Counted from the stretch's first letter, positions 9,698-19,623 are shown. The stretch is 64,000 nt of DNA from CAVTOA01 sp963736285 (GCA_963736285.1 CAVTOA010000003.1:124001-188000), one strand, 5' to 3'. A program made the numbers and translations. Notes: generated by a model not told the origin, from the sequence alone.

Positions 9698-10054
9698 TCA
9701 GCCGCTCACCATCGGGCCGAGGCCTCGACCTCCCAGTACGTGGGCATGCACATGAAATACTTCCTGCCCCGCGTCAGCGCCGGTGTTAACCAACACTCGA
9801 TAGCCGGACTTGTCGACGCCTTGTGTCTTAGCAACCTCGCCGGCCGTCAGGGCTACCTCACCCACGAGTTCTGGGTCTGCGGCCGCGAGCTCGGCAAGCG
9901 TCGGGTAATGCGCCTTAGGGATGACCAGTACGTGCACCGGCGCCTTGGGATGAATGTCGTGAAAGGCCAGCGTGCGGTCGGTCTCGTGCACGAGCTTGGC
10001 CGGAATCTCTCCGGTAACGATCCGACAAAACAGACAATCTTCGACATGAGCCAT
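9698..10054 (-). CDS. HIT-family (HINT-type) nucleotide-binding protein
   Basis: 118 aa, complete. The histidine triad is HVHAH (101-105) followed by VLGGRGLGPM. The N-terminal CLFCRIVTGEIPA is typical of HINT branch proteins, and two of its cysteines (7, 10) belong to the usual Zn site. These are purine nucleoside phosphoramidate hydrolases of unclear physiological role. It sits between rsmE and phoH as in many actinobacteria. Confidence 0.94.
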   Translation of the reverse strand: MAHVEDCLFCRIVTGEIPAKLVHETDRTLAFHDIHPKAPVHVLVIPKAHYPTLAELAAADPELVGEVALTAGEVAKTQGVDKSGYRVLVNTGADAGQEVFHVHAHVLGGRGLGPMVSG

Positions 10055-10074
10055 GGCGTGATCCTAGCCCGCGG

Positions 10075-10851
10075 TCAACGACCCCATCGTTGCGTCAACG
10101 CACTGACAACCGCGAGCCCGGCGGCACCCGCCGTCGAAGTACGCAGCACAGTGGGCCCAAGCAGCACCGGCATGGCTCCCGCTGACGAAAACGTGGCGAG
10201 CTCATCGTCAGTGATGCCCCCTTCTGGACCAACCACGAGCGCGATCGTCCCTCCCGTTGCGGGAACACGGCTTGGAATGTCGACGGTGGCCAGCCTCGTG
10301 GTTGCCGACTCGTGCAGCACTAAAGCGGTGTCGACCGCCGAAAGCGTTTTCGCCACGTCACTGGTGCTCGCGAGTGGTGAAATGTGCGGCCACCACAGAC
10401 GGCGCGCCTGCTTGGCCGCGCCATGGGCAATAGAACGCCAACGCATAAGAGCTTTCTCGCCACGTTCGGCCCGCCACTGGGTGACACAGCGCGCCGCGCA
10501 CCACGGCACGATCTCGTCTACGCCCAGCTCCGTCATGAGTTCGACGGCCAGTTCCCCACGGTCGCCCTTGGGGAGCGCCTGCACCACCACCAACCGTGGA
10601 CAAGCTGGATCGTATTGCTCCACAGTGGACACATGCAGCTCTAACGAAGCCCCGTCCACGGCTGTGACCTGACACTGGGCAACACCGCCACGGCCATCGG
10701 TCAAGCGCAACCGCTCGCCTGCTCGCATCCGTCGGACGCGAGCAGCGTGGTGCCCCTCGGAACCATCCAAAACCGCTGGCCCCATCACTGGTAGCGGGTC
10801 AGCGAAAAAAACCGGGTGGGCAGACTCAATGACCATTGGCTCAGCGACCAT
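10075..10851 (-). CDS. rsmE: 16S rRNA (uracil(1498)-N(3))-methyltransferase
   Basis: 258 aa. An N-terminal PUA-like segment (GHHAARVRRMRAGERLRL) is followed by a SPOUT methyltransferase domain. Its knot motifs are visible: ALVVGPEGGITDDEL and LGPTVLRTSTAG. It methylates U1498 of 16S rRNA. It lies 5 bases after dnaJ in the hrcA-dnaJ-rsmE order usual for actinobacteria and Firmicutes. It contains one copy of the TCCACAGTGGA palindrome (10619-10629). Confidence 0.95.
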   Translation of the reverse strand: MVAEPMVIESAHPVFFADPLPVMGPAVLDGSEGHHAARVRRMRAGERLRLTDGRGGVAQCQVTAVDGASLELHVSTVEQYDPACPRLVVVQALPKGDRGELAVELMTELGVDEIVPWCAARCVTQWRAERGEKALMRWRSIAHGAAKQARRLWWPHISPLASTSDVAKTLSAVDTALVLHESATTRLATVDIPSRVPATGGTIALVVGPEGGITDDELATFSSAGAMPVLLGPTVLRTSTAGAAGLAVVSALTQRWGR

Positions 10852-10856
10852 TTGAC

Positions 10857-11994
10857 TCAGTGGCCATTAAAAGCGTCGCGCATCTTCGCGAAAAAGCCGT
10901 TCTGACGCAGCGGCTCGGGGTGCTCCTCATGGCGTAGCCGGGCCAGATCCCGCATGAGCTTTTCCTGCTCCAGGTCCAATTTAGTAGGAGTCTTTACCTC
11001 CAGGTGCACGTGGAGATCGCCACGTCCATTGCCCCGCATGTGTGGCAAGCCCTTGCCACGAACCCGCACGATCGAACCAGGTTGTGTTCCCGCCTTAATC
11101 TCGACGTTCTCCTCGCCGTCCAAGGTCTTCAGGGTGAGCTTGGCTCCGAGCGCGGCCGCGGTCATTGGCAAAGAAATTCGACAATGCAGGTCGTCGCCCT
11201 CACGGGTGAACACATCGTGTGGTTGTTCATGGATCTCGATATAAAGGTCGCCCGCTGGGCCACCGCCAGGGCCCACCTCACCTTCACCGGCGAGCCGAAT
11301 CCGCATGCCGTCCTCAACTCCTGACGGCACCGGTCACGGTGATGGTGCGACGTTCCCGTACCCGTCCTTCGCCAGCGCAGTCGCCACACGGGTTAGGGAT
11401 CGTCGTTCCGTAGCCTTTACAAGCAGCGCAGGGACGAGTGGTCATGACCTGACCCAAGAACGAGCGCTGGATCGTTTGAATCTCGCCCTGACCGCCACAC
11501 GTCTCACACGTCACGGGAGCCGTCCCCGGTGCGGCGCCGCTGCCACCGCACTTAGTGCATGACACCGCGGTGTCGACGGCGAGCTCTTTGTCGACGCCAA
11601 ACGCGGCCTCTTCGAGCTCCAGACTGAGCCGAATCAACGCATCGTTGCCTGGCCGACGGCGTGGCCGCGGGCCTCGTGAGCTCGCCGCTGATCCGCCGAA
11701 AAAGGCGTCCATCAGATCTTGGAATCCCATGGCGAATGGGCCGCCAGGACCGTCAGCTCCACCCATTCCGCCGCCAGGAGCTAGCGGATCACCGCCCAAG
11801 TCGACGATCTCGCGCTTAGCCGGATCGGACAGCACCTCGTAAGCGGCGGATACCTCTTTGAACCGCTCTTGCTCGGTGGGATTGGGATTAACGTCTGGAT
11901 GTAACTCCCGAGCGAGTTTGCGATACGCCCGCTTGATTTCTTCACCGGTCGCATCCTTACGCACACCCAAGATGGCGTAATAGTCCTTGGCCAC
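10857..11994 (-). CDS. dnaJ: Chaperone DnaJ (single-base frameshift)
   Basis: The start GTG 11994 has GGAG about 10 bases upstream. The first frame carries the J domain (YYAILGVRKDAT, LHPDVN with HPD), a G-rich linker and four zinc-finger repeats (CTKCGGSG, CETCGGQG, CAACKGYG, CGDCAGEG), then stops at 11314. The C-terminal substrate domain continues in another frame from about 11330 (PSGVEDGMRIRLAGEGEVG) to 10857. Removing one base near 11330 joins ITVT to VPSGVEDG and gives 378 aa, the normal DnaJ length. The partner DnaK/GrpE genes are not in the window. It is probably an intact gene with a sequence error. Confidence 0.9.
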
Positions 11995-12060
11995 GGTTGC
12001 CTGTCTCCAGTGGATCTCATGACCTCGCACGCAAGGTCGTGACTGTTTATACGTTGTGCA

Positions 12061-13092
12061 CTACGAGCCGGTGAGTAGGTCTCCGACATATCGGGCGACG
12101 GCGCGAACCGCACCAATGGTGCTCGGATAATCCATACGGGTAGGGCCAAGCACGCCCAGCCCGGCGTACACGGTGTCCCCAGCACCGTATCCGGCGCTTA
12201 CTACAGAGGTGCCACGCAACCCCTCGACTTGATTCTCGTCGCCTATCCGCACCCGCAGCGTCTCCGGCACATCCATCTCCCCGATCAACTTGAGCAAAAC
12301 CATCTGCTCCTCCAGCGCCTCTAACACCGGACGAATCGTGTTCGGAAAGTCCCAGGTACTGCGGGTCAAGTTAGCCGTGCCCGCCAGCACAATACGTTCT
12401 TCTCGCCGCTCCACCAACGCCTCGAGCAGAACGCTGGACAACGTCGTCAAGGAGGGGCGCAACCTCGGCTCAGCTCCCGCGAGCAGCTCTTCAACCCGCA
12501 GCGGCGCATCCACCAATCGGTGATCGACCAGTGCGGTGTTAATGACAGTGCGCAGCTCCGTCACGTGCTGATCGTCGAGGTCAATGGGGAATTCGACCAC
12601 CCGCTGCTCCACCCGCCCCGTGTCAGTGATCAACACCAACAACAGACGATGGGCGGCAACCGGCACCAATTCGAGATGCCGGACCCGGCTTCGGGTCAAG
12701 CTGGGGTATTGCACCACCGCTACTTGGCGCGTGAGTTGAGCGAGTAGCCGGACAGTGGAACTCACCACATCGTCAAGGTCGACAGCGCGTTCCAGGAACT
12801 GGTGAATCGCCCTGCGTTCGGCGGACGAGAGCGGCTTGATGGTCGCGAGTCGATCGACAAAAAGGCGATAACCCTTGTTGGTCGGCACACGCCCAGCACT
12901 GGTGTGCGGCTGAGCGATGTAGCCCTCTTCCTCCAACGCGGCCATGTCGTTGCGGATGGTCGCGGGTGAAACGCCGAGCCGGTGCCGTTCTGCCAGCGTC
13001 TTAGAGCCAATGGGCTCATTGGTGGAGACGTAGTCCTCGATGATCGCACGCAAAATCTCCAACTTGCGCTCGTCTAACGACTCGCTCGCCAC
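12061..13092 (-). CDS. hrcA: Heat-inducible transcriptional repressor HrcA
   Basis: 343 aa. An N-terminal winged helix (ERKLEILRAIIEDYVSTNEPIGSK, then GVSPATIRNDMAALEEEGYI) is followed by the GAF-like HrcA core and the C-terminal YPSTIGAVRAVARYVGDLL. HrcA represses heat-shock genes by binding CIRCE; a CIRCE-like palindrome lies 67 bases upstream, so the hrcA-dnaJ operon is probably autoregulated. It is followed by dnaJ after 66 bases. Confidence 0.96.
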   Translation of the reverse strand: MASESLDERKLEILRAIIEDYVSTNEPIGSKTLAERHRLGVSPATIRNDMAALEEEGYIAQPHTSAGRVPTNKGYRLFVDRLATIKPLSSAERRAIHQFLERAVDLDDVVSSTVRLLAQLTRQVAVVQYPSLTRSRVRHLELVPVAAHRLLLVLITDTGRVEQRVVEFPIDLDDQHVTELRTVINTALVDHRLVDAPLRVEELLAGAEPRLRPSLTTLSSVLLEALVERREERIVLAGTANLTRSTWDFPNTIRPVLEALEEQMVLLKLIGEMDVPETLRVRIGDENQVEGLRGTSVVSAGYGAGDTVYAGLGVLGPTRMDYPSTIGAVRAVARYVGDLLTGS

Positions 13093-13158
13093 GTCTCACC
13101 CCTCACCCTCATTGTTGGCTAACACCGAAGCTGACCTGGGCGGTTCAGCCTTTGCGTA

Positions 13159-13185
13159 TTGGCACTCACATCTGCTGAGTGCCAA
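13159..13185. promoter_or_regulatory. CIRCE-like HrcA operator
   Basis: A perfect inverted repeat TTGGCACTC-N9-GAGTGCCAA differs from the CIRCE consensus (TTAGCACTC-N9-GAGTGCTAA) at one base per arm. It lies between the hrcA start and the upstream hemW gene, where the hrcA-dnaJ promoter should be. Confidence 0.88.
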
Positions 13186-13320
13186 GCATACTTGCCCGCT
13201 TGAGGAATGCCGGCATTCCGTGCTCGCACCGCCATGTCAGTCGATTACTTGGACTACCACTAGAGAAGAGGAAGTCGGCATGATTAGCTCCACATTCTGG
13301 CTCTTAACCCGCGGCTGGTA

Positions 13321-14592
13321 TTAAAAAACCAGGTCGCGGACCACGGCGTCGGCGAGGAGCCGGCCCCGCAATGTGAGGACCGCTCGCCCGGCGGCATGCG
13401 CGGCTGGGTCGAGTCGTCCACTGTGGACCGCGGTTGCCGCGGCGGCCCGGCCAGCATCGTCCAAACGCGACAGCGGCAATCCTTCTGTAAGGCGTAATCG
13501 AAGCATCACCTCTTCCAAGGTCGCAGCTTCCGGCCCTACAGTCTCGCGCGCTTGCGCGGGCGACACCCCCCGCTGTAGTCGCTCCGCATAGGCATGGGGA
13601 TGTTTGACGTTCCACCACCTAACGCCGCCCACATGGCTATGCGCGCCGGGGCCGAAACCCCACCAGTTCTCCCCGCGCCAATACAACTCGTTGTGACGGC
13701 AGCGATGCCGCGGCGCGCGTGCCCAATTAGAGACCTCGTACCAGCGCAGCCCCGCCTCGGTCAGCATTTTCTCTGCGATGAGATAGCGATCTGCCAACAC
13801 GTCATCGTCCGGGGCGGGCACCAGACCGCGGGATACGCTCCGGCCGAACCGGGTGCCGTCCTCCACGATTAACGAATAAGCCGAGACATGGTCCACATCG
13901 GACTCAATTGCTGCTGCTAACGACGCGCGCCAATCGTCGTCGCTTTCACCAGGTGTGCCATAGATCAGATCGAGGTTGATCGAAGAAAACCCAGCCGCGC
14001 GTGCCTCGGCGACCGCCTGCTGCGCTCGCCCAGGCGTGTGCTGCCGTTCTAACACGGCTAACACATGGCTACGAGCGGACTGCATCCCCAACGAGATGCG
14101 GTTAATCCCGGCATCTCGTAGCTGCCGCAAACTGGTTGGCGAAACGCTCTCGGGGTTGGCTTCGGTAGTGATCTCCGCGTCTGGCGCCACCCCAAATGTC
14201 TGGCGCAACGCTGTCATGATGCGCTCGAACGCGGACGCCGGTAAGAGTGTGGGCGTGCCCCCGCCGAAAAAAACGGTCTGGAGCGGCGGGCTGGCGTCGG
14301 GATGTTCCGTGAGCACACGGCCCGCGAACGCGATCTCGGCAACTAAGGCGTCCACATAATCGGCGGCGTCTGTGGTCAGCTGCGGTTCACTTGGCCGGGC
14401 CGATGGCGATGGCGGTTGACGTCTCAGCTCACTCGGCGTGTAGGTGTTGAAATCGCAATACCCGCACCGTGACGCACAAAACGGCACATGGATGTATGCA
14501 CCAAGCCCGCGCGTTGCTACATGGACACGGGACGCGGCCGGCAACTCGCCGCTTGGGGGAGCTGGCTCGCCTCCAGGGAGTTTGCCAGGCAT
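13321..14592 (-). CDS. hemW: Radical SAM heme chaperone HemW
   Basis: 423 aa from ATG 14592; the start MPGKLPGGEPAP is typical of actinobacterial HemW, so 34 extra upstream codons are not used. The radical-SAM cluster motif is C39-x3-C43-x2-C46 (FCASRCGYCDF), followed by FFGGGTPTLL and the HemW-specific WWGFGPGAHS region. HemW binds heme and delivers it to haem proteins; older databases call it oxygen-independent coproporphyrinogen oxidase. It contains one TCCACTGTGGA palindrome (13417-13427). Confidence 0.94.
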   Translation of the reverse strand: MPGKLPGGEPAPPSGELPAASRVHVATRGLGAYIHVPFCASRCGYCDFNTYTPSELRRQPPSPSARPSEPQLTTDAADYVDALVAEIAFAGRVLTEHPDASPPLQTVFFGGGTPTLLPASAFERIMTALRQTFGVAPDAEITTEANPESVSPTSLRQLRDAGINRISLGMQSARSHVLAVLERQHTPGRAQQAVAEARAAGFSSINLDLIYGTPGESDDDWRASLAAAIESDVDHVSAYSLIVEDGTRFGRSVSRGLVPAPDDDVLADRYLIAEKMLTEAGLRWYEVSNWARAPRHRCRHNELYWRGENWWGFGPGAHSHVGGVRWWNVKHPHAYAERLQRGVSPAQARETVGPEAATLEEVMLRLRLTEGLPLSRLDDAGRAAAATAVHSGRLDPAAHAAGRAVLTLRGRLLADAVVRDLVF

Positions 14593-14652
14593 ATCGCTAG
14601 TGTGGCGGATGCTCAGTAGAGGCAATGAGGCGGGCGAACCCTCGCCTCCTTT

Positions 14653-14701
14653 TTGCGGATTGCCCGCAACTTTGGCACACATTATTGCGGGCAATCCGCA
14701 A
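14653..14701. repeat. Two opposed copies of palindrome TTGCGG-N5-CCGCAA
   Basis: Copies at 14653-14669 and 14685-14701 are exact inverses and flanked by T and A runs, so the whole segment can form a 20-base-pair hairpin with a 15-base loop. It sits in the divergent gap between hemW and the enoyl-CoA hydratase gene. A third copy with the same core is at 37519-37535. It could be a repeated operator or a small repeat that forms a bidirectional terminator; position between divergent genes favours an operator. Confidence 0.7.
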
Positions 14702-14728
14702 AAAAGGGAGACGGTGAGAGGAGCGGCT

Positions 14729-15646
14729 ATGTCGCCGCAAGAGAGCCATCAAGAACACGGCAGCAGCGGCGTCAGACCACCGAACGCGGCACAGACCGTG
14801 CGCTATGAGGTTGCGGAGAGCGTCGCCACTGTGACCCTCGATCGACCGGCAAAACGTAATGCGCTGTCTACGGAGCTCATCAATGCGCTTACAAACGCGT
14901 TCCGCCAGGCAATCGATGACCCCTCTGTGAGCGTCATCGTCCTCACCCACACAGGTACGGTTTTCAGTGCTGGCGCCGACCTGTCGGAATCTGTCCGGGA
15001 GACCGCGTCAGTCTCGGATACAGATCACAATTCCACGCGGCTGCCCGTCCAGCTACTTCCCGACCTACTCGAGCTGATGTGGACCGCACCGAAGCCCGTA
15101 GTCGTGCGAGTCAACGGGGCGGTTCGGGGTGGCGGCATGGGGCTTGTGGCCGCCGCCGACCTCGCCATCGCCAGCACCGATTCCACCTTTGGGTTTAATG
15201 AGGTGCGGTTGGGCGTCATTCCTGCCAGCATCGCGCCCATAGTGCTTGCGCGCGCGCAGCCCCATGCCCTCGCCGAATGGTTCTTGACGGGTGACATTTT
15301 CGACGCGCCTACGGCAGCGCACGGCGGGCTCATCACCAGAGCGGTCCCTGTCGACGCGCTCGATGAGACGATGGAACGGTATATCGCCTCACTGAAAGCA
15401 GGAGGACCATTGGCACTTGCCGCCATAAAACGGCTCCTCCGTCACGCCGGAATAACGTCGCTTACCGCGTCACCTACTGCTGCGGAGGGACCAACTGGAA
15501 GCCCTCAGCCGCATACAATGGGCGAGGCGCTCCGAGCTGGGGCACAAGAGTCGGCCCGTTACTTCATGTCCCCCGAAGCACGCGAAGGAATCGCCGCAAG
15601 AATGGCGCACCGCAACCCAAGCTGGATGCCCCCCGGCCTACCCTAG
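14729..15646 (+). CDS. Enoyl-CoA hydratase/isomerase family protein
   Basis: 305 aa from ATG 14729 with GAGAGGAG just upstream. The crotonase fold is clear: the N-terminal VTLDRPAKRNALS, the first oxyanion-hole segment SAGADLSE, the second GAVRGGGMGLVAAADLAIA, then FGFNEVRLGVIPASIAP. Substrate is unknown; related actinobacterial genes are annotated as enoyl-CoA hydratases in acyl-CoA or branched-chain metabolism. An extra Ser/Thr/Pro-rich stretch lies near residues 245-262. It is divergent from hemW, with the two inverted palindromes between them. Confidence 0.88.
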   Translation: MSPQESHQEHGSSGVRPPNAAQTVRYEVAESVATVTLDRPAKRNALSTELINALTNAFRQAIDDPSVSVIVLTHTGTVFSAGADLSESVRETASVSDTDHNSTRLPVQLLPDLLELMWTAPKPVVVRVNGAVRGGGMGLVAAADLAIASTDSTFGFNEVRLGVIPASIAPIVLARAQPHALAEWFLTGDIFDAPTAAHGGLITRAVPVDALDETMERYIASLKAGGPLALAAIKRLLRHAGITSLTASPTAAEGPTGSPQPHTMGEALRAGAQESARYFMSPEAREGIAARMAHRNPSWMPPGLP

Positions 15647-15703
15647 AACCGACATACCCTAGAACGATTACCGGAGAAATCCCACGTCGAAAGTTGTCCA
15701 CTG

Positions 15704-16603
15704 ATGCCAGCTACCGCGTCGGCGGCGCGACACCGCGGGCCGGCAGCACCGCCCGCACCACGGTCGACGCTGCGTAAGCTACGCACCGCTGCCATCACGG
15801 CCGGCATTTGCATTGTTGTGGGGGCACTCGGTTTCTATGCACTGGCCCGTTATGTCAACCTACCGCTGCCATTCATCTCCGATACTTGTCGCATCTACGG
15901 TGATGGTGAGTCGGTCAAAATTAAACCCAGCCAACTTGAGCAGGCTGCCACAATCACCGCTGTCGGCGCGAGAATGGGCATAGGCGAAGACGGAATAGCC
16001 GTCGCTCTCGCCACCGCCTACCAAGAGTCCAAACTGGAGAACCTTTCCAGCGGAGATCGCGACTCGGTCGGATTGTTCCAACAACGTCCCTCACAGGGGT
16101 GGGGCACAGTCGAACAACTACACGATCCGCGCTTCGCCTCGGAGCGGTTTTTTGAGGAGCTCCTCAACATTCAAGGCTGGCAAGAGATGCGCATCACCGA
16201 AGCCGCGCAGGCAGTGCAACGCAGCGCGCACCCGGAGGCGTATCAGCAATGGGCGGCGCAAGCCCAGACATCTGCCGCTGGTCTATACGGCGGAGAAAAG
16301 AGCGCTGTTACCTGCAAACTTCGCCGATCCGGAGGAATGAGCGGCGAGAAAGCCGCCGACAGTCTCCGGCAAGAGTTCGCCCTCGACCACTCGTCCATGG
16401 CGACCGCAAAATCCCAAGACGGTGACGCGTCCGTACTCACCGCCGCTGTGCCCGCCGCATCGGTCGAGAGCCGCCCGGTGAGCGGATGGCGAGCCGCGCA
16501 TTGGTTCGTCGCCCACTCTCGCCATTACGGCGTCCGCCAGGTCACCTATGAGGGTTCTACCTGGAAAGCCACACTGGGAAATGGCAGTCGCATCTTCGAG
16601 TAA
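15704..16603 (+). CDS. Membrane-anchored lysozyme-like (lytic transglycosylase-like) protein
   Basis: 299 aa. A basic, Pro/Ala-rich N-terminus and a single membrane segment (about 29-50) place the rest outside the membrane. The outer domain has the lysozyme-like pattern ALATAYQESKLENL with a candidate catalytic Glu108, then DSVGLFQQRPSQGWGT (about 120-135). Such proteins are common in actinobacteria and are inferred to act on peptidoglycan; activity is not established. It converges on lepA with only 17 bases between the stops. Confidence 0.75.
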   Translation: MPATASAARHRGPAAPPAPRSTLRKLRTAAITAGICIVVGALGFYALARYVNLPLPFISDTCRIYGDGESVKIKPSQLEQAATITAVGARMGIGEDGIAVALATAYQESKLENLSSGDRDSVGLFQQRPSQGWGTVEQLHDPRFASERFFEELLNIQGWQEMRITEAAQAVQRSAHPEAYQQWAAQAQTSAAGLYGGEKSAVTCKLRRSGGMSGEKAADSLRQEFALDHSSMATAKSQDGDASVLTAAVPAASVESRPVSGWRAAHWFVAHSRHYGVRQVTYEGSTWKATLGNGSRIFE

Positions 16604-16620
16604 TGACGATAAAATAGTGG

Positions 16621-18525
16621 TTACTTTCGCGCCCTAGACCCAGCTATTATTAGTGTTTTGCTATTTTTTCCCGAGTCTTTTCCTGTCTGCTCATCAGAAT
16701 TGGAAAGAGCGGCAATAAACGCTTCTTGTGGGACTTCCACTCGTCCCACCATTTTCATTCGCTTTTTGCCTTCTTTTTGCTTCTCTAGCAATTTTCGCTT
16801 CCGTGAGATATCGCCGCCATAGCACTTGGCTAGCACATCTTTTCTAATAGCGCGAATGTTTTCGCGCGCAATGACACGGGAGCCCACCGCTGCTTGGATA
16901 GGAACTTCGAACTGCTGCCGCGGTATCAATTCGCGCAGCTTTTGAGTGAGCTGAACCCCATAGGCATAGGACTTGTCTTTGTGCACGATCGCCGAGAACG
17001 CGTCTACCGTCTCGCCTTGCAGCAATATATCGACTTTAACCAGGTCGGCGGCCTGCTCGCCTATGGGCTCGTAATCCAGCGACGCATAGCCCTTGGTACG
17101 GCTCTTCAGCTGGTCGAAAAAGTCAAAGATGATTTCTGCCAGCGGAATGCTATAGCGCAGTTCCACCCGGTCCTGCGATAAATAGTCCATTCCCAACAGC
17201 GAACCGCGTCGGGATTGGCATAGATCCATGACGGCACCCACAAAATCGTTAGGCGTCAATACAGTTGTGCGCACCATTGGCTCGTACACCGTGGCTATTT
17301 TCCCTGAGGGGAATTCACTTGGGTTAGTGACTACGTGTTCAGAATTGTCCTCCATGATCACGCGGTAAACGACATTTGGTGCGGTAGCAATAAGGTCTAT
17401 GCCGAATTCTCGCTCGAGTCTTTCACTAATGATTTCTAAATGCAGCAAGCCCAAAAAGCCGCAGCGGAAGCCAAAGCCCAAGGCAGCTGAGGTCTCCGGC
17501 TCGTACACCAGCGCGGCATCGTTGAGGCGCAATTTATCCAACGCTTCTCGCAGATTTGGATACTCCGAACCATCGATGGGATACAAGCCAGAAAAAACCA
17601 TGGGCTTAGCGTCGCCGTATCCAGGCAAGGCTTCCGTCGCGCGCTTCACCGCATTGGTCACGGTGTCGCCCACTTTGGACTGTCGGACATCCTTCACGCC
17701 GGTGATTAAGTAGCCCACCTCACCAACACCAATCGCTGCGGATGGCGTGGGCTCAGGCGAGATAACACCCAGCTCTAACAGCTCGTGCGTGGCCTCCGTG
17801 GACATCATCAGGATTTTTTCGCGCGCGTTCAGGCGCCCGTCCATAACACGGACATAGGTGATCACACCCCGGTACGTGTCATACACCGAGTCAAAGATCA
17901 TCGCCCGAGCCGGAGCCGCCGGATCGCCCGTGGGCGCCGGAACCTGCCGTACGATCTCGTCCAACAGTTCTTCCACGCCGGCGCCAGTTTTGCCAGACAC
18001 GCGCAAACAGTCCGACGGTTCGCAGCCGATTAAATGTGCTAGCTCTTCCGCATACTTTTCTGGCTGGGCCGCCGGAAGATCGATCTTGTTAAGCACTGGA
18101 ATGATTTTTAGATCGTTTTCTAGCGCCAAATACAAATTTGCTAACGTCTGCGCCTCAATACCCTGGGCGGCATCGACCAACAAGATCGCACCCTCCGACG
18201 CCGCCAGCGAACGCGAAACCTCATAGGTGAAGTCCACATGGCCTGGAGTATCGATCATGTTGAGCACAAAAGACTGACCAATGCTCTCGCCAGCGGCCGC
18301 TGTCCACGGCATGCGGACAGCCTGCGACTTAATGGTGATACCGCGCTCGCGCTCGATATCCATTCTGTCCAAATATTGGGCACGCATCTCCCTGTCAGAG
18401 ACGACGCCGGTCTTTTGCAGCATGCGGTCAGCCAAGGTCGACTTGCCATGGTCGATATGAGCGATGATGCAGAAGTTACGGATAAGAGCCGGGTCGGTAC
18501 TACCGGGCTGCGAGATCGGGGGCAC
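16621..18525 (-). CDS. lepA: Elongation factor 4 (LepA)
   Basis: 634 aa, full length. The GTPase domain carries AHIDHGKSTLADR (G1), MIDTPGHVDFTYEV (G3) and NKIDLP (G4). Domains II, III and V and the LepA-specific C-terminal domain follow (SIPLAEIIFDFFDQLKSRTKGYASLDYE, CYGGDISRKRKLLEKQKEGKKRM). LepA is a ribosome-binding translation factor. The coding sequence looks intact, unlike several neighbours. Confidence 0.97.
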   Translation of the reverse strand: MPPISQPGSTDPALIRNFCIIAHIDHGKSTLADRMLQKTGVVSDREMRAQYLDRMDIERERGITIKSQAVRMPWTAAAGESIGQSFVLNMIDTPGHVDFTYEVSRSLAASEGAILLVDAAQGIEAQTLANLYLALENDLKIIPVLNKIDLPAAQPEKYAEELAHLIGCEPSDCLRVSGKTGAGVEELLDEIVRQVPAPTGDPAAPARAMIFDSVYDTYRGVITYVRVMDGRLNAREKILMMSTEATHELLELGVISPEPTPSAAIGVGEVGYLITGVKDVRQSKVGDTVTNAVKRATEALPGYGDAKPMVFSGLYPIDGSEYPNLREALDKLRLNDAALVYEPETSAALGFGFRCGFLGLLHLEIISERLEREFGIDLIATAPNVVYRVIMEDNSEHVVTNPSEFPSGKIATVYEPMVRTTVLTPNDFVGAVMDLCQSRRGSLLGMDYLSQDRVELRYSIPLAEIIFDFFDQLKSRTKGYASLDYEPIGEQAADLVKVDILLQGETVDAFSAIVHKDKSYAYGVQLTQKLRELIPRQQFEVPIQAAVGSRVIARENIRAIRKDVLAKCYGGDISRKRKLLEKQKEGKKRMKMVGRVEVPQEAFIAALSNSDEQTGKDSGKNSKTLIIAGSRARK

Positions 18526-18798
18526 GCGAGCGTCCCTCTCCTTGCGTAAGTGTGGTGGGCGCGGATCAGTTGGTACTGGTCACTGGTTTTGGTTCGCTAG
18601 TTGCGCCTAATAGTCGCATCCCCACAAGAACGTCTGAGCAACTGCCACCGGAGTTATCCAGACCGACTTTTATGGCCGGGCAGACCGCTGATAAGCTGCT
18701 GCCTTGTTTGCTGGCAAAATGTTCTACTCAGCATCTGCGCCGAGTCGGCATTAAGTCGGCAGTGAACACCCCAGTTCCCAGACTATTAAGGCTTACGC

Positions 18799-19068
18799 GT
18801 GGCAAACATCAAGTCTCAGATCAAGCGCAACCGGCAGAACGAGAAGCATCGCCTGCGCAACAAGTCGGTCAAGTCCTCGCTGAAGACCGCTGTCCGTAAA
18901 TTCCACGAGGCTGTCGAAGCTGGCGATGCCAGCGCCGCAGAGCTGAAGCGAGCAGCCTCGCGCGCTCTCGACAAGGCTGCGAGCAAGGGCGTCATTCACA
19001 AGAACCAGGCAGCCAACAAGAAGTCCGCACTGGCGAACCGGCTGAACAGCCTCGAAAACGCCAACTAA
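18799..19068 (+). CDS. rpsT: 30S ribosomal protein S20
   Basis: 89 aa from GTG 18799. MANIKSQIKRNRQNEKHRLRNKSVKS and the Ala/Lys-rich helical remainder (SALANRLNSLENAN at the end) are typical of S20. It is read opposite to lepA and holA and is followed by a strong terminator hairpin. The 273 bases before it, shared with the lepA start, hold both promoters; I see no other gene there. Confidence 0.96.
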   Translation: MANIKSQIKRNRQNEKHRLRNKSVKSSLKTAVRKFHEAVEAGDASAAELKRAASRALDKAASKGVIHKNQAANKKSALANRLNSLENAN

Positions 19069-19094
19069 GACTCTCTCGCGTTTAGACAAACTTT

Positions 19095-19139
19095 CGCAGT
19101 AGTCGGGTTCTGACAGAAGAACAGAACCCGACTACTGCG
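19095..19139 (+). terminator. Rho-independent terminator after rpsT
   Basis: A perfect 18-base-pair stem (arms 19095-19112 and 19122-19139) has a 9-base loop and is followed by TTTTC. It lies 26 bases after the rpsT stop. Confidence 0.88.
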
Positions 19140-19236
19140 TTTTCTGCTCTGTGCCCCTAGTGCACGGCTCTATCGCACGGGCGCGGATACCCCTAGCTTG
19201 AGGCACTCGAGGCACAGAAAGCCCCTCGGAGTAGAA

Positions 19237-19623
19237 CTAAGTCCGTTTACCCTGGTGCTCATAACGGGCGAGTAGCCCCGCCACCACGTCGTTCAATTTG
19301 ACCATGCCAGCGGTGATGACCGGGATGGCTAGCATCCCCCACCAGCTGACGAGTCCCGTAAGCGCCAAGAAAAAACTCAACGCCACCGCGCCCATCGAAA
19401 AGAAGAAACACAGAACCCGCCCCGGATTGATGTGAGATAGGCGCAGCATCCGCGCGTAGAAAGGCTGGGGCGGAACCACCGGCTCAGCAACTCCTTCCCC
19501 GTTTGCCAGGCGCGAGTGCGCGGGAAGGCCGACATCTCTGTCTGAGTGTGCGCGAGGGGCGGGCACAGGCGCAGCCACGTCATAATTCGAATTGTGTGCG
19601 GTCGCGGAATGTCGTCCCATCAT
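19237..19623 (-). CDS. Small membrane protein downstream of holA
   Basis: 128 aa from ATG 19623, which overlaps the holA stop by 4 bases (ATGA), giving translational coupling. The N-terminal half is polar. Two hydrophobic segments follow (VLCFFFSMGAVALSFFLALTG and WWGMLAIPVITAGMV) and the protein ends in a short basic tail. I recognise no named family. The start was chosen from the holA overlap; the open frame runs a further 57 codons upstream inside holA. Confidence 0.6.
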   Translation of the reverse strand: MMGRHSATAHNSNYDVAAPVPAPRAHSDRDVGLPAHSRLANGEGVAEPVVPPQPFYARMLRLSHINPGRVLCFFFSMGAVALSFFLALTGLVSWWGMLAIPVITAGMVKLNDVVAGLLARYEHQGKRT